Below are positions 46,149 through 55,717 of a stretch of DNA of 64,000 bases, in pieces (the first letter of the stretch is position 1; the number at the start of each line of letters is the position of its first letter). The position numbers and the translations under genes were made by a program. Below the pieces are notes generated by a model. That model was not told the DNA's origin. It saw only the letters and a program-made list of their open reading frames with translations, and made no database searches. The stretch covers positions 100,182 through 164,181 of the forward strand of contig CBDAQW010000007.1 of the NCBI GenBank assembly GCA_965199185.1, in the 5' to 3' direction. The DNA comes from Endozoicomonas sp965199185 (lineage in GTDB: Bacteria > Pseudomonadota > Gammaproteobacteria > Pseudomonadales > Endozoicomonadaceae).

Positions 46149-47564
46149 TTATTTCTGTATTTTTACGACGATGCCTGTTTGTCCTGGCAAGCAACCATCA
46201 CTATCCAGTTGTCCAAAGCAAATGTCGCCCTCTGGCATGTTTACCATCTGAGACTGCTCACTTCGGTTCATAATAATGTGAAGTGTATTTTCTTCATCGG
46301 AACGTTGATACTGCAGAACAGCATCTGTACATTCTGGTAAGAACTGGAAAGTGCCGGTGCGCAATGCTTTGTATTTGGCGCGCAAGGAAGTTAGCGCTTT
46401 AACATGGTCGCGGATTTCCAGATCCTGCTGTTCGGGTTGATTCCATGGGTAAGCTCCACGGCAATGAGGATCGTCGCCACCGCTCATACCAATTTCATCG
46501 CCATAGTAAATACATGGCGCACCCGGCATGGTCATCATGAACTGGAAGCAGAGCTTCATGGCTGGCTTGTTATCGCTCATGATCCACAGAGGGCGAGCCA
46601 TATCATGGCTGCCCAGCAAGTTGAATTGCGCTTGATTGATTTGCTCATCGTAAAGGCCAAGGTTCTTTTCCATGGCGTCTACGAAAGCCTTGGTATTAAT
46701 GGGCTCAAGTTCCAGATGGTTTCTCTGGTAACCGTGTAGGTAATCCGCACCGAAATAGCTTAGAGTATTTTTGGTCTGAACGTAGTTCATGGTGGAGTCA
46801 AACATATCACCCTGCAGCCAGCGCTCGGCTTCATCCCAAACTTCACCACAGATATAAGCGTCACTTTTCACTGACTTCACAACGGTGCGGAATTCACGCC
46901 AAAATTCATCATCGTCAATTTCATACGCCACATCCAGACGCCAGCCATCAATACCGAATTCCATCCAGTGTTTGCCAACCGCAAAGATGTAGTCTCTTAC
47001 ACCCTGATTTTTGGTATTGAATTTTGGCAGTGCAGGTAGGTTCCACCAACCTTCGTAATTCAGTTTTTCTCCTTCATTCTGAGGGTATGGATTCAATGGA
47101 TAGTCGTAAATATGAAACCAATCCAGATAGGGCGATTCAGCGCCATTTTCCAAAATGTGGTGGAATGCCCAGAATCCTCGACTGGCATGGTTAAATACGC
47201 CATCCAAAACAACTTTCATATCACGTTTGTGAGCTTCATCCAGCAAATGGCGAAGTGCTTTCTCGCCACCCAAAAGAGGATCAACCTGGAAATAATCAAA
47301 AGTGTGATAACGATGGTTACAGGCAGAGCTGAAAATGGGATTCAAATAAAGAGCAGTAATACCCAGCTCTTTTAATTCGTCCAGATGATCGGCAACGCCA
47401 TATAAATCACCGCCCTGGAATCCCTGAAGAGCAGGATCAGAACCCCAATCTTTAAATTGGATGCCTCGAGGGTGATTCATTTTTTCACTGCGGGCATAAC
47501 GGTCAGGATAAACCTGATAGAAGATGGCGTGTTTAACCCAGTCCGGTGTATTGATAGTGTTCAT
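46149..47564 (-). CDS. GH13 alpha-glucan hydrolase (cyclomaltodextrinase/neopullulanase-like)
   Basis: 471 residues. TIM-barrel motifs of the alpha-amylase family are all present: region I DGVFNH, region II GWRLDVAYEI (catalytic Asp nucleophile), region III CGEVWDEA (catalytic Glu) and region IV LLGSHDM (transition-state Asp). The N-terminus begins directly at the barrel (AIFYQVYPDRYA), so the N-terminal domain of neopullulanases is absent. There is no signal peptide, so it is cytoplasmic. It lies about 100 bp after malE on the same strand, consistent with degradation of imported maltodextrins. EIGM and HCRGAYPW near the end suit GH13_20-type enzymes. Confidence 0.88.
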   Translation of the reverse strand: MNTINTPDWVKHAIFYQVYPDRYARSEKMNHPRGIQFKDWGSDPALQGFQGGDLYGVADHLDELKELGITALYLNPIFSSACNHRYHTFDYFQVDPLLGGEKALRHLLDEAHKRDMKVVLDGVFNHASRGFWAFHHILENGAESPYLDWFHIYDYPLNPYPQNEGEKLNYEGWWNLPALPKFNTKNQGVRDYIFAVGKHWMEFGIDGWRLDVAYEIDDDEFWREFRTVVKSVKSDAYICGEVWDEAERWLQGDMFDSTMNYVQTKNTLSYFGADYLHGYQRNHLELEPINTKAFVDAMEKNLGLYDEQINQAQFNLLGSHDMARPLWIMSDNKPAMKLCFQFMMTMPGAPCIYYGDEIGMSGGDDPHCRGAYPWNQPEQQDLEIRDHVKALTSLRAKYKALRTGTFQFLPECTDAVLQYQRSDEENTLHIIMNRSEQSQMVNMPEGDICFGQLDSDGCLPGQTGIVVKIQK

Positions 47565-47665
47565 AATAAGCTTGGAACGATCTTTTGAATAAAAACAGAT
47601 ATTTTTACAGGTGACAAAACCGGGCTTTGCACAGCAGAGCCCGAGAAGGATTTAACGATTAATTT

Positions 47666-48841
47666 TTAAGAACCATTAGCAATATAATTCGCAGCACGAT
47701 CCAATGCTTTATCAACGGACTCACGGCCACTGATAATGTTATCCAAAGCATTAGGGAAAGACGTCCAGAAACGACCCATTTCAGGCACGCTAGGCATTAG
47801 TACGCCGTCGTTTATACTCTGGTAGGCAGCGGTAATGCGAGGATCTTTTTCCTGTTCTTTGATGTATTCTTTGTGAGCAACAACACCCAAAGGTACATCA
47901 CGGTTGATGATTTTCAAATTTTCTTTGGTCAGAACGTATTGCTCCATAAACTCCTTGATAATGTCATCATTTGGAGAAGCCTTATTGACCATGGCACCCC
48001 AAACACCGACAAATGCAGGGACTGGATTGCCATTAATGCTGGGTAGAGGGGTTACAGCATAATCCACATTCACAGAGTCGAAGTTAGACCATGACCATGG
48101 GCCTGCAATAATCATGGCTGCTTTATTCTGAGCAAAACGTGCTTCAGCATTAGAGAAGTCGGTACCTCTGGGTGTAACGCCTTCTTTCAATAAACGGCTG
48201 AACAGCTCGCCACCCGATTTGGCGCCTTTGTTGTTTAGGCCCGTGTCGTTTGTTTTGTAAACACCATTTTCTTTTTTGAAGACATAACCGCCGTTGCTCA
48301 TAAAGAAAGGTGCAGAGAAATAGGGATTTGCCTGATCCCACATCAGAGTATTAATACCTTTTGGTGCAAGTTTTTTATGCAGCGCAAACATCTCTTCAAA
48401 AGAAGCAGGTGGCTTAGGAATAATAGTTTTGTTGTACAGTAGACCAATGGCTTCCATAGACAGCGGATAACCATAAATCTTACCGTTATGACTCATGGCG
48501 TCCCAGCCTTTTGCCAGCATTTTGCCTTTTAATTCCTCACTTGGGTTTACAGTGTCGATAAGGCCTGAATCCACCCAGCTACCAATGCGGTCGTGAGCCC
48601 AGAAGATAATATCAGGCCCCATCCCAGAGGAGGCTGCCAGTTGGTAACGCTCTGTAACACCTTCCGGGTTTTCAACAGATACTTTAATCCCCGTGTCTTT
48701 TTCAAACTTTTTACCGACTTCCACAAGACCGTTAAAGCCTCTGTCTCCCCCCAGCCAGATAACTAACTCATCTTTTCTAAACGCATGAGCTGTGCTTGCC
48801 GCTATAGAAATAGCCAAAGCCAGTGCCGTACATTTTTTCAT
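47666..48841 (-). CDS. malE: Maltose/maltodextrin-binding periplasmic protein
   Basis: 391 residues from ATG 48841 (MKKCTALALAISIAASTAHA signal peptide, SD GAGGGAG 6 nt upstream). The mature part shows MalE features: ELVIWLGGDRGFNGLVEVGKKF, GPDIIFWAHDRIGSW, YGYPLSMEAIGLLYNK, MIIAGPWSW and VFVGVWGAMV-like blocks near residue 280. It delivers maltodextrins to a MalFGK2-type permease. No malF, malG or malK lies in the window. A LacI-type operator lies about 130 bp upstream. Confidence 0.92.
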   Translation of the reverse strand: MKKCTALALAISIAASTAHAFRKDELVIWLGGDRGFNGLVEVGKKFEKDTGIKVSVENPEGVTERYQLAASSGMGPDIIFWAHDRIGSWVDSGLIDTVNPSEELKGKMLAKGWDAMSHNGKIYGYPLSMEAIGLLYNKTIIPKPPASFEEMFALHKKLAPKGINTLMWDQANPYFSAPFFMSNGGYVFKKENGVYKTNDTGLNNKGAKSGGELFSRLLKEGVTPRGTDFSNAEARFAQNKAAMIIAGPWSWSNFDSVNVDYAVTPLPSINGNPVPAFVGVWGAMVNKASPNDDIIKEFMEQYVLTKENLKIINRDVPLGVVAHKEYIKEQEKDPRITAAYQSINDGVLMPSVPEMGRFWTSFPNALDNIISGRESVDKALDRAANYIANGS

Positions 48842-48973
48842 ATACACTCCCTCGGTATATAATTTTTGTCTGTACTTTTTTGTGTGATGTTCTCATGCGT
48901 TTGTTATTGTCAAGCGTTGCGATGTAGAGCATGCAAGAATGGCTATCATGTTGTCGTTATTATGTGGTGGCAA

Positions 48974-48991
48974 CCTGTAAACGTTTACAGG
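48974..48991. promoter_or_regulatory. LacI/GalR-type operator upstream of malE
   Basis: CCTGTAAACGTTTACAGG is a perfect 18-bp palindrome with the central CG and TGTAAACGTTTACA core typical of LacI-family repressor sites. It is the only such site seen in the region. The half site is repeated at 49092. Confidence 0.7.
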
Positions 48992-49165
48992 GCTTGTCTA
49001 AAAAACACACAAATTAACATATAAGCGGCAAGTTGAAAGAGAAAGTCTGGGTTGAAAACCTTAAAAATGCTATCCGTTATTAGTGGTCCAAGTTTACAGG
49101 GCTTGTCAAATTAAAATAAGCGGCAAGTTGAAAGAGAAAGTCTGGGTTGAAAACCTTAAAAATGC
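48983..49165. repeat. Direct duplication upstream of malE
   Basis: A 50-bp segment is identical at 49021-49070 and 49116-49165. A 16-bp segment GTTTACAGGGCTTGTC is identical at 48983-48998 and 49092-49107. The spacers differ (22 and 8 bp), so this is an imperfect tandem duplication that includes half of the operator. The second copy opens a short frame (SGKLKEKVWVENLKN...) ending at 49234 that I cannot assign. Confidence 0.75.
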
Positions 49166-49357
49166 CCAGTTCCAAGATGTCAAAATCTTGAAATTTACCA
49201 CCATCGAAAAAGGCTGTTGCAAAAGGTGAAATTGGACAAAAAACAAGGTCGGTAACCCAAAGGCGGGAATGACGAGATCAGTAACTTCTGCGCTATCACT
49301 ACCCTAAGTATTCAGCGATAAGTCCTTTTATGGCTGGATACTTGTGTGATGCGAGAA
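49166..49357. other. Gap between the malE upstream repeats and hcr
   Basis: This stretch contains a GGTCGGTAACCCAAAG copy at 49250-49265, related to the inverted repeat at 2528. No gene is supported here. Confidence 0.4.
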
Positions 49358-50410
49358 TCAGATGTTGATCTTTAGAGCAGACTTCGGTTTTGAGCAGCAA
49401 GACAAAATATATCCTCGCTCTATTTCTTCAGGCGTAAGCGTCATCTGACTACTACTCTCTACCTCTCCATCAATAATTTCAACCTTACAGGCACCACAAA
49501 CACCTGCACGACAAGCAGCAACTATAGGAGCTTGTTGGTTTTCGAGAATATCAATGACCAATTCATCAGAGCCTGCTTCGACTGCTTTGCCACTTAATTC
49601 TAAAGAAACATGATAGGTTTGCTCTGAAGCCTTATCTAAAGCCTTAGAAGAAACCTGTTGCATAACTTCGCCACCAAAGCTTTCAAAGTGATAGTTGCTC
49701 ATATTAAAGCCAGTATCGGCAACCATTTTTTCTACGGCTTCCATGTAAGCTGTAGGACCGCAGACATAAATGGTCCGGCTATGCAGATCAGGTACTAGCT
49801 CTTGGAGTTTGTTGATATCCAGAAAGCCATCTTTGTTTTCAAGTACAACATCTGGTTGAAACAGGTCAGATTGTTCTGACAACAGCTGGACTTCTGAGTA
49901 AAAGATAATATCTTCGGCGGTTCTGGCACTGTGAATAAACCGAATATCGATATCAGCGCAGCTATCAACCACCCAGCGACTCATCGACATCATTGGCGTA
50001 ATGCCACAACCTGCACTTAAAAACAAAGTACGTTTAGCAGGTATGTCAATCAGATTAAACACGCCTGCAGGAGCCGTTGCTCTAATTTTGCTTCCAGTCT
50101 TTAAATGATCGCACAGCCAATTCGATACGATTCCGCCTGGAACTCGTTTAATGGTAAGTGTCAGCATATAAGGTCGAGAGGGGGAAGAGCTAATAGTATA
50201 GCTACGGTGTAATGTCTTACCTTCGATGTTTAGTTCGAGTGTAATAAACTGGCCGGGCTTGAAATCAAACCGATGACCTTGTGCTGACTGAAAAGTAAAT
50301 GAAGTGACGTCAGAAGTTTCTTGCTGCACTCTCTGGCAGATCAATTCCAAAGAGCCATGCTCCCACACAGGGGCATTGACTAATGAATTAGGGGAATGTG
50401 TTGTTGTCAT
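49358..50410 (-). CDS. hcr: NADH oxidoreductase for hybrid-cluster protein
   Basis: 350 residues from ATG 50410 (MTTTHSPNSLVNAPVW); a longer in-frame reading starts with TTG at 50449. It has an FAD-binding FNR-like barrel (LHRSYTISSSPSR), an NAD-binding domain (LFLSAGCGITPMMSM, YVCGPTAYMEAVEKM) and a C-terminal plant-type 2Fe-2S ferredoxin domain with CRAGVCGAC and a distal Cys (ILSCCSKP). Hcr passes electrons from NADH to Hcp. It lies directly after hcp, with a hairpin between them. Confidence 0.92.
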   Translation of the reverse strand: MTTTHSPNSLVNAPVWEHGSLELICQRVQQETSDVTSFTFQSAQGHRFDFKPGQFITLELNIEGKTLHRSYTISSSPSRPYMLTLTIKRVPGGIVSNWLCDHLKTGSKIRATAPAGVFNLIDIPAKRTLFLSAGCGITPMMSMSRWVVDSCADIDIRFIHSARTAEDIIFYSEVQLLSEQSDLFQPDVVLENKDGFLDINKLQELVPDLHSRTIYVCGPTAYMEAVEKMVADTGFNMSNYHFESFGGEVMQQVSSKALDKASEQTYHVSLELSGKAVEAGSDELVIDILENQQAPIVAACRAGVCGACKVEIIDGEVESSSQMTLTPEEIERGYILSCCSKPKSALKINI

Positions 50411-50427
50411 AGTCTTAGAACATAGAA

Positions 50428-50446
50428 AGCCCGGCGTTAAGCCGGG
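50428..50446 (-). terminator. Intercistronic hairpin between hcp and hcr
   Basis: GCCCGGC-TTAAC-GCCGGGC followed by TTTCTATG on the minus strand. It could partly terminate transcription or protect the hcp mRNA end, lowering hcr relative to hcp. Confidence 0.5.
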
Positions 50447-50455
50447 CAAATAACA

Positions 50456-52107
50456 TTAAGCAGCGTTAAGGATTGTACCCAGATCCTGTTCAACTGTTGT
50501 CGTCAATTTCAGCCCAAACTGTTCTGTCAGCACAGCCAGCAGGTTATCTGTGAGGAAGGCGGGAGGTGTCGGACCAACATGGATGTTCTTAACTCCCAGC
50601 GATAAAAGAGTCAGAAGTACGACAATGGCCTTTTGCTCAAACCATGAAAGAATCAAAGTCAGTGGCAGATCATTTACTCCACACTCAAAGGCGTCAGCCA
50701 GAGCGAGCGCCAGTTGAATGGCGGAGTATGAATCATTGCACTGACCAACATCCAATAAACGTGGAATGCCGTTTATATCGCCAAACTCCTGTTTGTTAAA
50801 TTTAAACTTGCCGCAGGCAAGCGTCAGGATAACGCTATCCTGAGGAACTGACTCTGCAAACTCTTTAAAGTAAGCACGTTCACTTTTGTCGCCATCGCAG
50901 CCACCAATCAGGAAGAAGTTTTTAATGTCGCCCTTCTTAACATTATCAATAACAGCGGGTGCTGCCTGCATCAGAGCGTTACGAGCAAAGCCAATGGTGA
51001 TTTCGTGGGGGATTTCATCGTGTTCAAAGCCTGGCATTTGCAATGCTTTTTCAATAGCAGGAGTAAAATCTTCACCTTCCAGATGAGTAACACCTGGCCA
51101 GCCAACAATGTTTCGTGTATAGATTCGGTCAGCGTAATGACCTACATTTGGATCAATAATGCAGTTAGAGGTCATCACAATTGAACCGGGAAAGTCTGCA
51201 AACTCGCGTTGCTGGTTCTGCCATGCGCTACCATAGTTACCGACAAGGTGAGAGTATTTTTTTAGCTCAGGATAGGCATTAGCTGGGAGCATTTCACCAT
51301 TGGTGTAAACATTGATGCTTTTGCCTTCTGTTTGCTTGAGGATTTCCTCAAGGTCGATCAGATCATGACCCGAAACAAGAATCGCTTTACCTTTAACGGG
51401 GCGTGTATTAACACGAGTCGGCTCAGGATGACCAAAGCGGCTGGTTTCGCCGGCATCGAGCATCTCCATTACCCGATAGTTCATCTGACCAATCGACATA
51501 GAGCATTGCAGCAGGTCGTCTAACGCCTCAGAATCCGTCGCTAACCATGCCATATGTTTGTGAAATTCTGCATAGACTTCCGCATCTTGCTGATCGAGAA
51601 CGCGGGCATGCTCCATATAAGCGGCTGCACCTTTTAAGCCATACAAACACAACAGACGTAGCCCGATAATATCTTCACTGACAGAGTCCTTTCCCCGATT
51701 GGGCAGCATCGATGGAGCTTGTGCCAATAAACCTTCTTTATCTTCAGCTAACTCAAAGGTTGCGGCTGTAATAGCGTCAGAAATATTAATGCCTGCCACT
51801 TCACAGTCATTACGCAACTTCTGTCGTGCTTTCTGTGCCAGACGGGCCAGGTTGATAATGCGTTCATCGTCAAAGTTGACGTTGGTGAGAGTGGCAAAAA
51901 AAGCCTGAGGGACAAATGCATCAATGTCCGAATCAATAATGCCGTGTTCACGAGCCCGGCTGGCAAACCATGAAACCCCTTGAAGCATATAAATCAGTAC
52001 ATCCTGTAAGTCTGAAGTTGCCGAGTCTTACCACACATACCCTGAGCATAAGAGCAGCCATTACCGGCAGGAGTTCGAATTGTTTGTTCACATTGCACGC
52101 AGAACAT
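50456..52107 (-). pseudogene. hcp: Hybrid-cluster protein (hydroxylamine/NO reductase) with a frameshift near codon 28
   Basis: The main frame (51988 down to 50456) starts MLQGVSWFASRAREHG, which corresponds to about residue 41 of E. coli Hcp. The missing start lies upstream in another frame: ATG 52107 reads MFCVQCEQTIRTPAGNGC to MCGKT with the four N-terminal cluster cysteines (3, 6, 18, 25). The frame breaks near 52021-52025, and ATSDLQDVLIYMLQG resumes in the main frame; one missing base explains it. Cluster ligands in SNCIIDP, LACGKF, GQCNDSY and WFEQKA are intact. Hcp reduces NO under anaerobic nitrosative stress. The shift may be a real mutation or an assembly error. Confidence 0.9.
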
Positions 52108-52118
52108 GGTGAGCCTTT

Positions 52119-52143
52119 AAAGATTCATATAAAATGAATGTTT
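52119..52143. promoter_or_regulatory. NsrR binding site
   Basis: GATTCAT and ATGAATG flanked by AA and TTT, with a central ATAAA spacer, match the NsrR consensus (AAGATGCATTTAAAATGCATCTT-like dyad). It lies 12 nt upstream of the hcp start in the hcp-nsrR divergent region. Confidence 0.75.
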
Positions 52144-52256
52144 ATTGTGGCTTGAAATTAAATACTTGCGAATACGTGAAAACCCGCACTGGCTGTACGA
52201 TTAAATTACTGGCTAAATTTGAGTAACTTAGAATACAGAGGCTTTATCTGACTTTT

Positions 52257-52685
52257 ATGCAACTGACACGCCACACCGATTACGCACTTCGTACACTGAT
52301 CCATGTAGCACTGATGCCGGATGGCAGAAAAATGTCTGTTGCAGAAATTACTGAAACTTATGAATTGTCTCGCAGCCATGTGATGAAGATTGTGCAAAAA
52401 TTAGGTCAGCATGGTTTTTTGAAAAATAGCCGGGGTAAAGGTGGGGGGATTGAGCTGGGGAGAAAACCGGCAGAGATCAATATCGGGCAAGTGGTTAGAA
52501 TGATGGAATCCAGTCTGAAGGTAATCGACTGTGATAGTCCGTTTTGCAAGTTGCAGCCGTCGTGTAAATTGAATGGTATTCTGGCCGAAGCGCTTGATGC
52601 ATTTCTTGCTGTTCTTGACCAATACACATTGGCGGATTTAATAAAAAACAGAGATCAGCTGATTCAATTATTACGATTGAATTAA
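52257..52685 (+). CDS. nsrR: NO-sensing Rrf2-family repressor
   Basis: 142 residues, the length of NsrR. The N-terminal winged helix (MQLTRHTDYALRTLIHVAL, SRSHVMKIVQKL) is followed by the Fe-S cysteines CDSPFC and SC near residues 92-105. The spacing C-x4-C-x5-C is typical of NsrR rather than IscR. NO destroys the cluster and derepresses targets such as hcp-hcr. It is divergent from hcp, with the predicted site between them. Confidence 0.92.
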   Translation: MQLTRHTDYALRTLIHVALMPDGRKMSVAEITETYELSRSHVMKIVQKLGQHGFLKNSRGKGGGIELGRKPAEINIGQVVRMMESSLKVIDCDSPFCKLQPSCKLNGILAEALDAFLAVLDQYTLADLIKNRDQLIQLLRLN

Positions 52686-52696
52686 CGTTATTTTTG

Positions 52697-52738
52697 GCAG
52701 GCCGGTTTCCGCCCGAAGGACAGAAGCCGACAACCTGC
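52697..52738. repeat. REP-like unit after nsrR
   Basis: GCAGGCCGGTTTCC ... AGAAGCCGACAACCTGC forms an imperfect hairpin. It belongs to the same family as 40875-40983 and 56681-56769. A CCGACCTAC end at 52829-52838 may be the inverted partner. It lies between the convergent nsrR and oppF genes. Confidence 0.6.
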
Positions 52739-52834
52739 ATGGAAAGCTGAAAAACGTGAGTTAATACGCAGAGTTTTTTATGTGGTTTGGTTTTGTGCGC
52801 TCTTCGAGCGCATTGTCAGTATGTCCATACCGAC

Positions 52835-53818
52835 CTACACTGAGTTCAGCTTAAGGCAAGCCACCTGACGATTCCCCTCCAGCGTTTCAAGTACCGGTTT
52901 ACTGTTCGCACAGACATCATCAGCATGAGGACAACGAGTGCGGAATACACAACCAGAAGGTGGGTTGATCGGAGAGGGCAGATCACCTTTCAGAACAATA
53001 CGCTTCTTACTCACTTCCTTATCCGGGTCAGGAACAGGAACGGCAGAGATTAAAGCCTGAGTATATGGATGTTGCGGTGCATCATAGAGTGCATCTTTCT
53101 CAGCAATCTCGACCACATTGCCCAGATACAGCACCATCACACGATGACTGATGTGTCGCACAACCGACAGGTCGTGACTGATAAACAACAGTGACAGACC
53201 AAATTTTTCCTGCAGCTTTTCCAGCAGATTAATAATTTGAGCCTGAATAGAAACATCTAAAGCTGAAACCGGCTCGTCACAGACAATCACTTTAGGCTGC
53301 AAAATCATTGCTCTGGCAATACCGATACGCTGACATTGGCCGCCGGAAAACTCATGTGGATAGCGGTTGATCATTCTTGGTAAAAGACCCACCACATCCA
53401 TCATCTCTTTGACCCGACTCTTGATCTGATCATCAGGCAGCTCAGGGTTATGAGTACGGAGTGGCTCGGCAATGATTTCACCAATAGTCATCCGGGGATT
53501 CAAACTGGCCAGTGGGTCCTGAAAGATAATCTGCATCTCTTTACGCAGAGGCTGCATGGCTTTCTGACTCCAGCCGGTAATCTCCTTACCCATCCAGGCA
53601 ACCTTGCCATCGGTATTATGGAGCAGTTGTAGTACCGCACGTCCAAGTGTTGATTTACCGCAACCAGACTCACCAACAATTGACAGAGTCTCGCCTTCTT
53701 TCAGATTAAAGCTGACACCATCAACGGCTTTAACGGTGGCTTTCTTGGTGAAAAAAGTGCCTACATCGATCGGGAAGTGAACCTTCAGGTTTTCCACCTC
53801 AAGAATGGTTTTTTTCAT
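52835..53818 (-). CDS. oppF: Oligopeptide ABC transporter ATPase OppF
   Basis: 327 residues. Walker A GESGCGKST, signature FSGGQCQRIGI, Walker B IVCDEP and H-loop ISHDLS are present, with the C-terminal oligopeptide-type domain containing CVFRTRCPHADDVC (cysteines typical of the Opp/Dpp ATPases). The second position of the ATPase pair and LNPRMTIGEII mark it as OppF/DppF. Its ATG overlaps the oppD stop by 1 bp. It is the last gene of oppABCDF. Confidence 0.93.
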   Translation of the reverse strand: MKKTILEVENLKVHFPIDVGTFFTKKATVKAVDGVSFNLKEGETLSIVGESGCGKSTLGRAVLQLLHNTDGKVAWMGKEITGWSQKAMQPLRKEMQIIFQDPLASLNPRMTIGEIIAEPLRTHNPELPDDQIKSRVKEMMDVVGLLPRMINRYPHEFSGGQCQRIGIARAMILQPKVIVCDEPVSALDVSIQAQIINLLEKLQEKFGLSLLFISHDLSVVRHISHRVMVLYLGNVVEIAEKDALYDAPQHPYTQALISAVPVPDPDKEVSKKRIVLKGDLPSPINPPSGCVFRTRCPHADDVCANSKPVLETLEGNRQVACLKLNSV

Positions 53819-54792
53819 CAGGCTGCCTCCTCATTAAACTGATGACAGGCAATAATACGTTCACCGTCGAATAGTTTCTGTTCTGGCTGGTGCTTCTTGC
53901 AGTTTTCTGTAGCACGATCACAGCGAGGCTGGAAGGCGCAACCTGAAGGCAAGTTTTGCAGGTTGGGTGGCTGACCCGGAATGGCATAGAGTTCAGCACT
54001 ATGATCGCCATCGATGCTGGGCATTGATTTCAACAAACCCTGTGTATAAGGGTGATGAGCGTCTTTAAAGATTTTCTGAACTGTCCCGGTTTCAACCACA
54101 CGACCGCCGTACATTACCATCACATGGTCGCACATTCCGGCAACAACGCCGAGATCGTGGGTGATCATAACAATAGACATACCCAGCTCGGTTTTGAGTC
54201 GCTCAAGCAGCTCAAGAATCTGTGCCTGAATGGTCACGTCGAGTGCCGTTGTGGGTTCATCGGCAATCAGTAAGTCGGGTTCGCATAGCAGCGCCATAGC
54301 AATCATAACCCGCTGTCGCATACCACCAGAGAACTCATGTGGGTACATATGCACACGTTTGCGAGCTTCAGGAATGCCAACCAGTTCGAGCATCTCGATG
54401 GAACGCTCGATAGCGGCTTTTTTGTTCATGCCTTTGTGCTCGATTAACACTTCAGACATCTGTTTAGACACTTTCAGATAAGGGTTTAGAGAGGTCATTG
54501 GGTCCTGAAAAATCATCGACAGTGAAACACCGCGAATTTTATTCAACTCTTTTACTGGAATACCAAGAATGTTCTGACCTTTAAAATTGGCTTCACCAGT
54601 GGTTCGCCCATTTTTTGCCAGCAGCCCCATTAGCGCCATAAAGATCTGGGTTTTACCAGAACCGGACTCACCAACAACCCCCAGGCTCTGTCCTTTCTTG
54701 AGAGAGAAGCTGATATTACTGGCTGCGGCTACATCGCCTTCCGGCGTTTCAAATAGTGTATTCAGATTTTTTACTTCGAGAATAGTACTCAT
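53818..54792 (-). CDS. oppD: Oligopeptide ABC transporter ATPase OppD
   Basis: 324 residues. Walker A GESGSGKTQ, signature FSGGMRQRVMIAMAL, Walker B LIADEPTTALD and H-loop MITHDLG are present. The C-terminal GCAFQPRCDRATENC is the Opp/Dpp-type cysteine motif. Walker A has Q instead of S/T after the KT, which also occurs in E. coli OppD. It pairs with OppF under the OppBC channel. SD AGGAG lies 8 nt before ATG 54792. Confidence 0.94.
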   Translation of the reverse strand: MSTILEVKNLNTLFETPEGDVAAASNISFSLKKGQSLGVVGESGSGKTQIFMALMGLLAKNGRTTGEANFKGQNILGIPVKELNKIRGVSLSMIFQDPMTSLNPYLKVSKQMSEVLIEHKGMNKKAAIERSIEMLELVGIPEARKRVHMYPHEFSGGMRQRVMIAMALLCEPDLLIADEPTTALDVTIQAQILELLERLKTELGMSIVMITHDLGVVAGMCDHVMVMYGGRVVETGTVQKIFKDAHHPYTQGLLKSMPSIDGDHSAELYAIPGQPPNLQNLPSGCAFQPRCDRATENCKKHQPEQKLFDGERIIACHQFNEEAA

Positions 54793-54804
54793 GACAAACT
54801 CCTA

Positions 54805-55707
54805 TTAACGATCCTTTGGATCCAGTGCGTCACGAAGACCATCACCAATAAAGTTAAAACAGAACAGGGTGATTGCCAGGAAGGTTGCCGGGAATGCCAG
54901 CATCCAGGGGGCACTCTCTAATACTTTGGAACCTTCAGAAATCAATACGCCCCAGCTGGTCAGTGGCTCTTGCACACCCAAGCCCAGGAATGACAGGAAG
55001 CTCTCTGTCAGAATGACCTGTGGAATTGTCAGCGTCATATAGACGATCACCGGTCCGAGAACATTGGGGACAATATGTTTAAAGATAATTTTGCGGGTAG
55101 ACACACCGCTGGCATGAGCCGCTTCAATGTACTCTTTCTTCTTGATTGCCAGTGTTTGACCACGAACAATTCGCGCCATAGTCAACCATTCAACAGCACC
55201 TAGGGCGACAAAGATCAGGAAGATATGACGACCAAAAATGACCATCAGAATAATCACAAAGAACATGAATGGCAGAGAGTACATGATGTCGACAAAGCGC
55301 ATCATCAGGTTATCTACACGACCGCCCATGTAACCGGCAATAGCGCCGTAGGTGACACCAATCACGAGAGAGACAGATGTCGCAACCAAACCTACCATCA
55401 GGGAAACTCTGGCACCGTAAAGAGTACGGATAAATAGATCCCGACCGTTTTCATCGGTGCCAAACCAGAAGCCTTCTTCAAAGTTGGGTGGCACCTGAAT
55501 GAAATCCCAGTAAACCTCATCGAAAGGGTGCTGAGAAAGCAAAGGGGCAAAAATAGCCATCAAGGTAATGATGGCAAGAATAAACATGGATACCACCGCT
55601 GCCTTGTTACGGAACAGGCGGGTACGGGCATCCTGCCACAGGGAGCGACCTGCGACTTCTTCTGTAGAATCTAACTCTGCTACAGACAGATTATTAGCAT
55701 AAGTCAT
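54805..55707 (-). CDS. oppC: Oligopeptide ABC transporter permease OppC
   Basis: 300 residues with about six helices. The BPD-transport signature EAAHASGVSTRKIIFKHIVPN is intact, and an N-terminal cytoplasmic part (WQDARTRLFRNKAAVVSM) is typical of the OppC/DppC half. It forms the inner-membrane pore with OppB. Spacing is 10 bp to oppB and 12 bp to oppD, all on one strand. Confidence 0.94.
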   Translation of the reverse strand: MTYANNLSVAELDSTEEVAGRSLWQDARTRLFRNKAAVVSMFILAIITLMAIFAPLLSQHPFDEVYWDFIQVPPNFEEGFWFGTDENGRDLFIRTLYGARVSLMVGLVATSVSLVIGVTYGAIAGYMGGRVDNLMMRFVDIMYSLPFMFFVIILMVIFGRHIFLIFVALGAVEWLTMARIVRGQTLAIKKKEYIEAAHASGVSTRKIIFKHIVPNVLGPVIVYMTLTIPQVILTESFLSFLGLGVQEPLTSWGVLISEGSKVLESAPWMLAFPATFLAITLFCFNFIGDGLRDALDPKDR

Positions 55708-55717
55708 CTATCTACCC

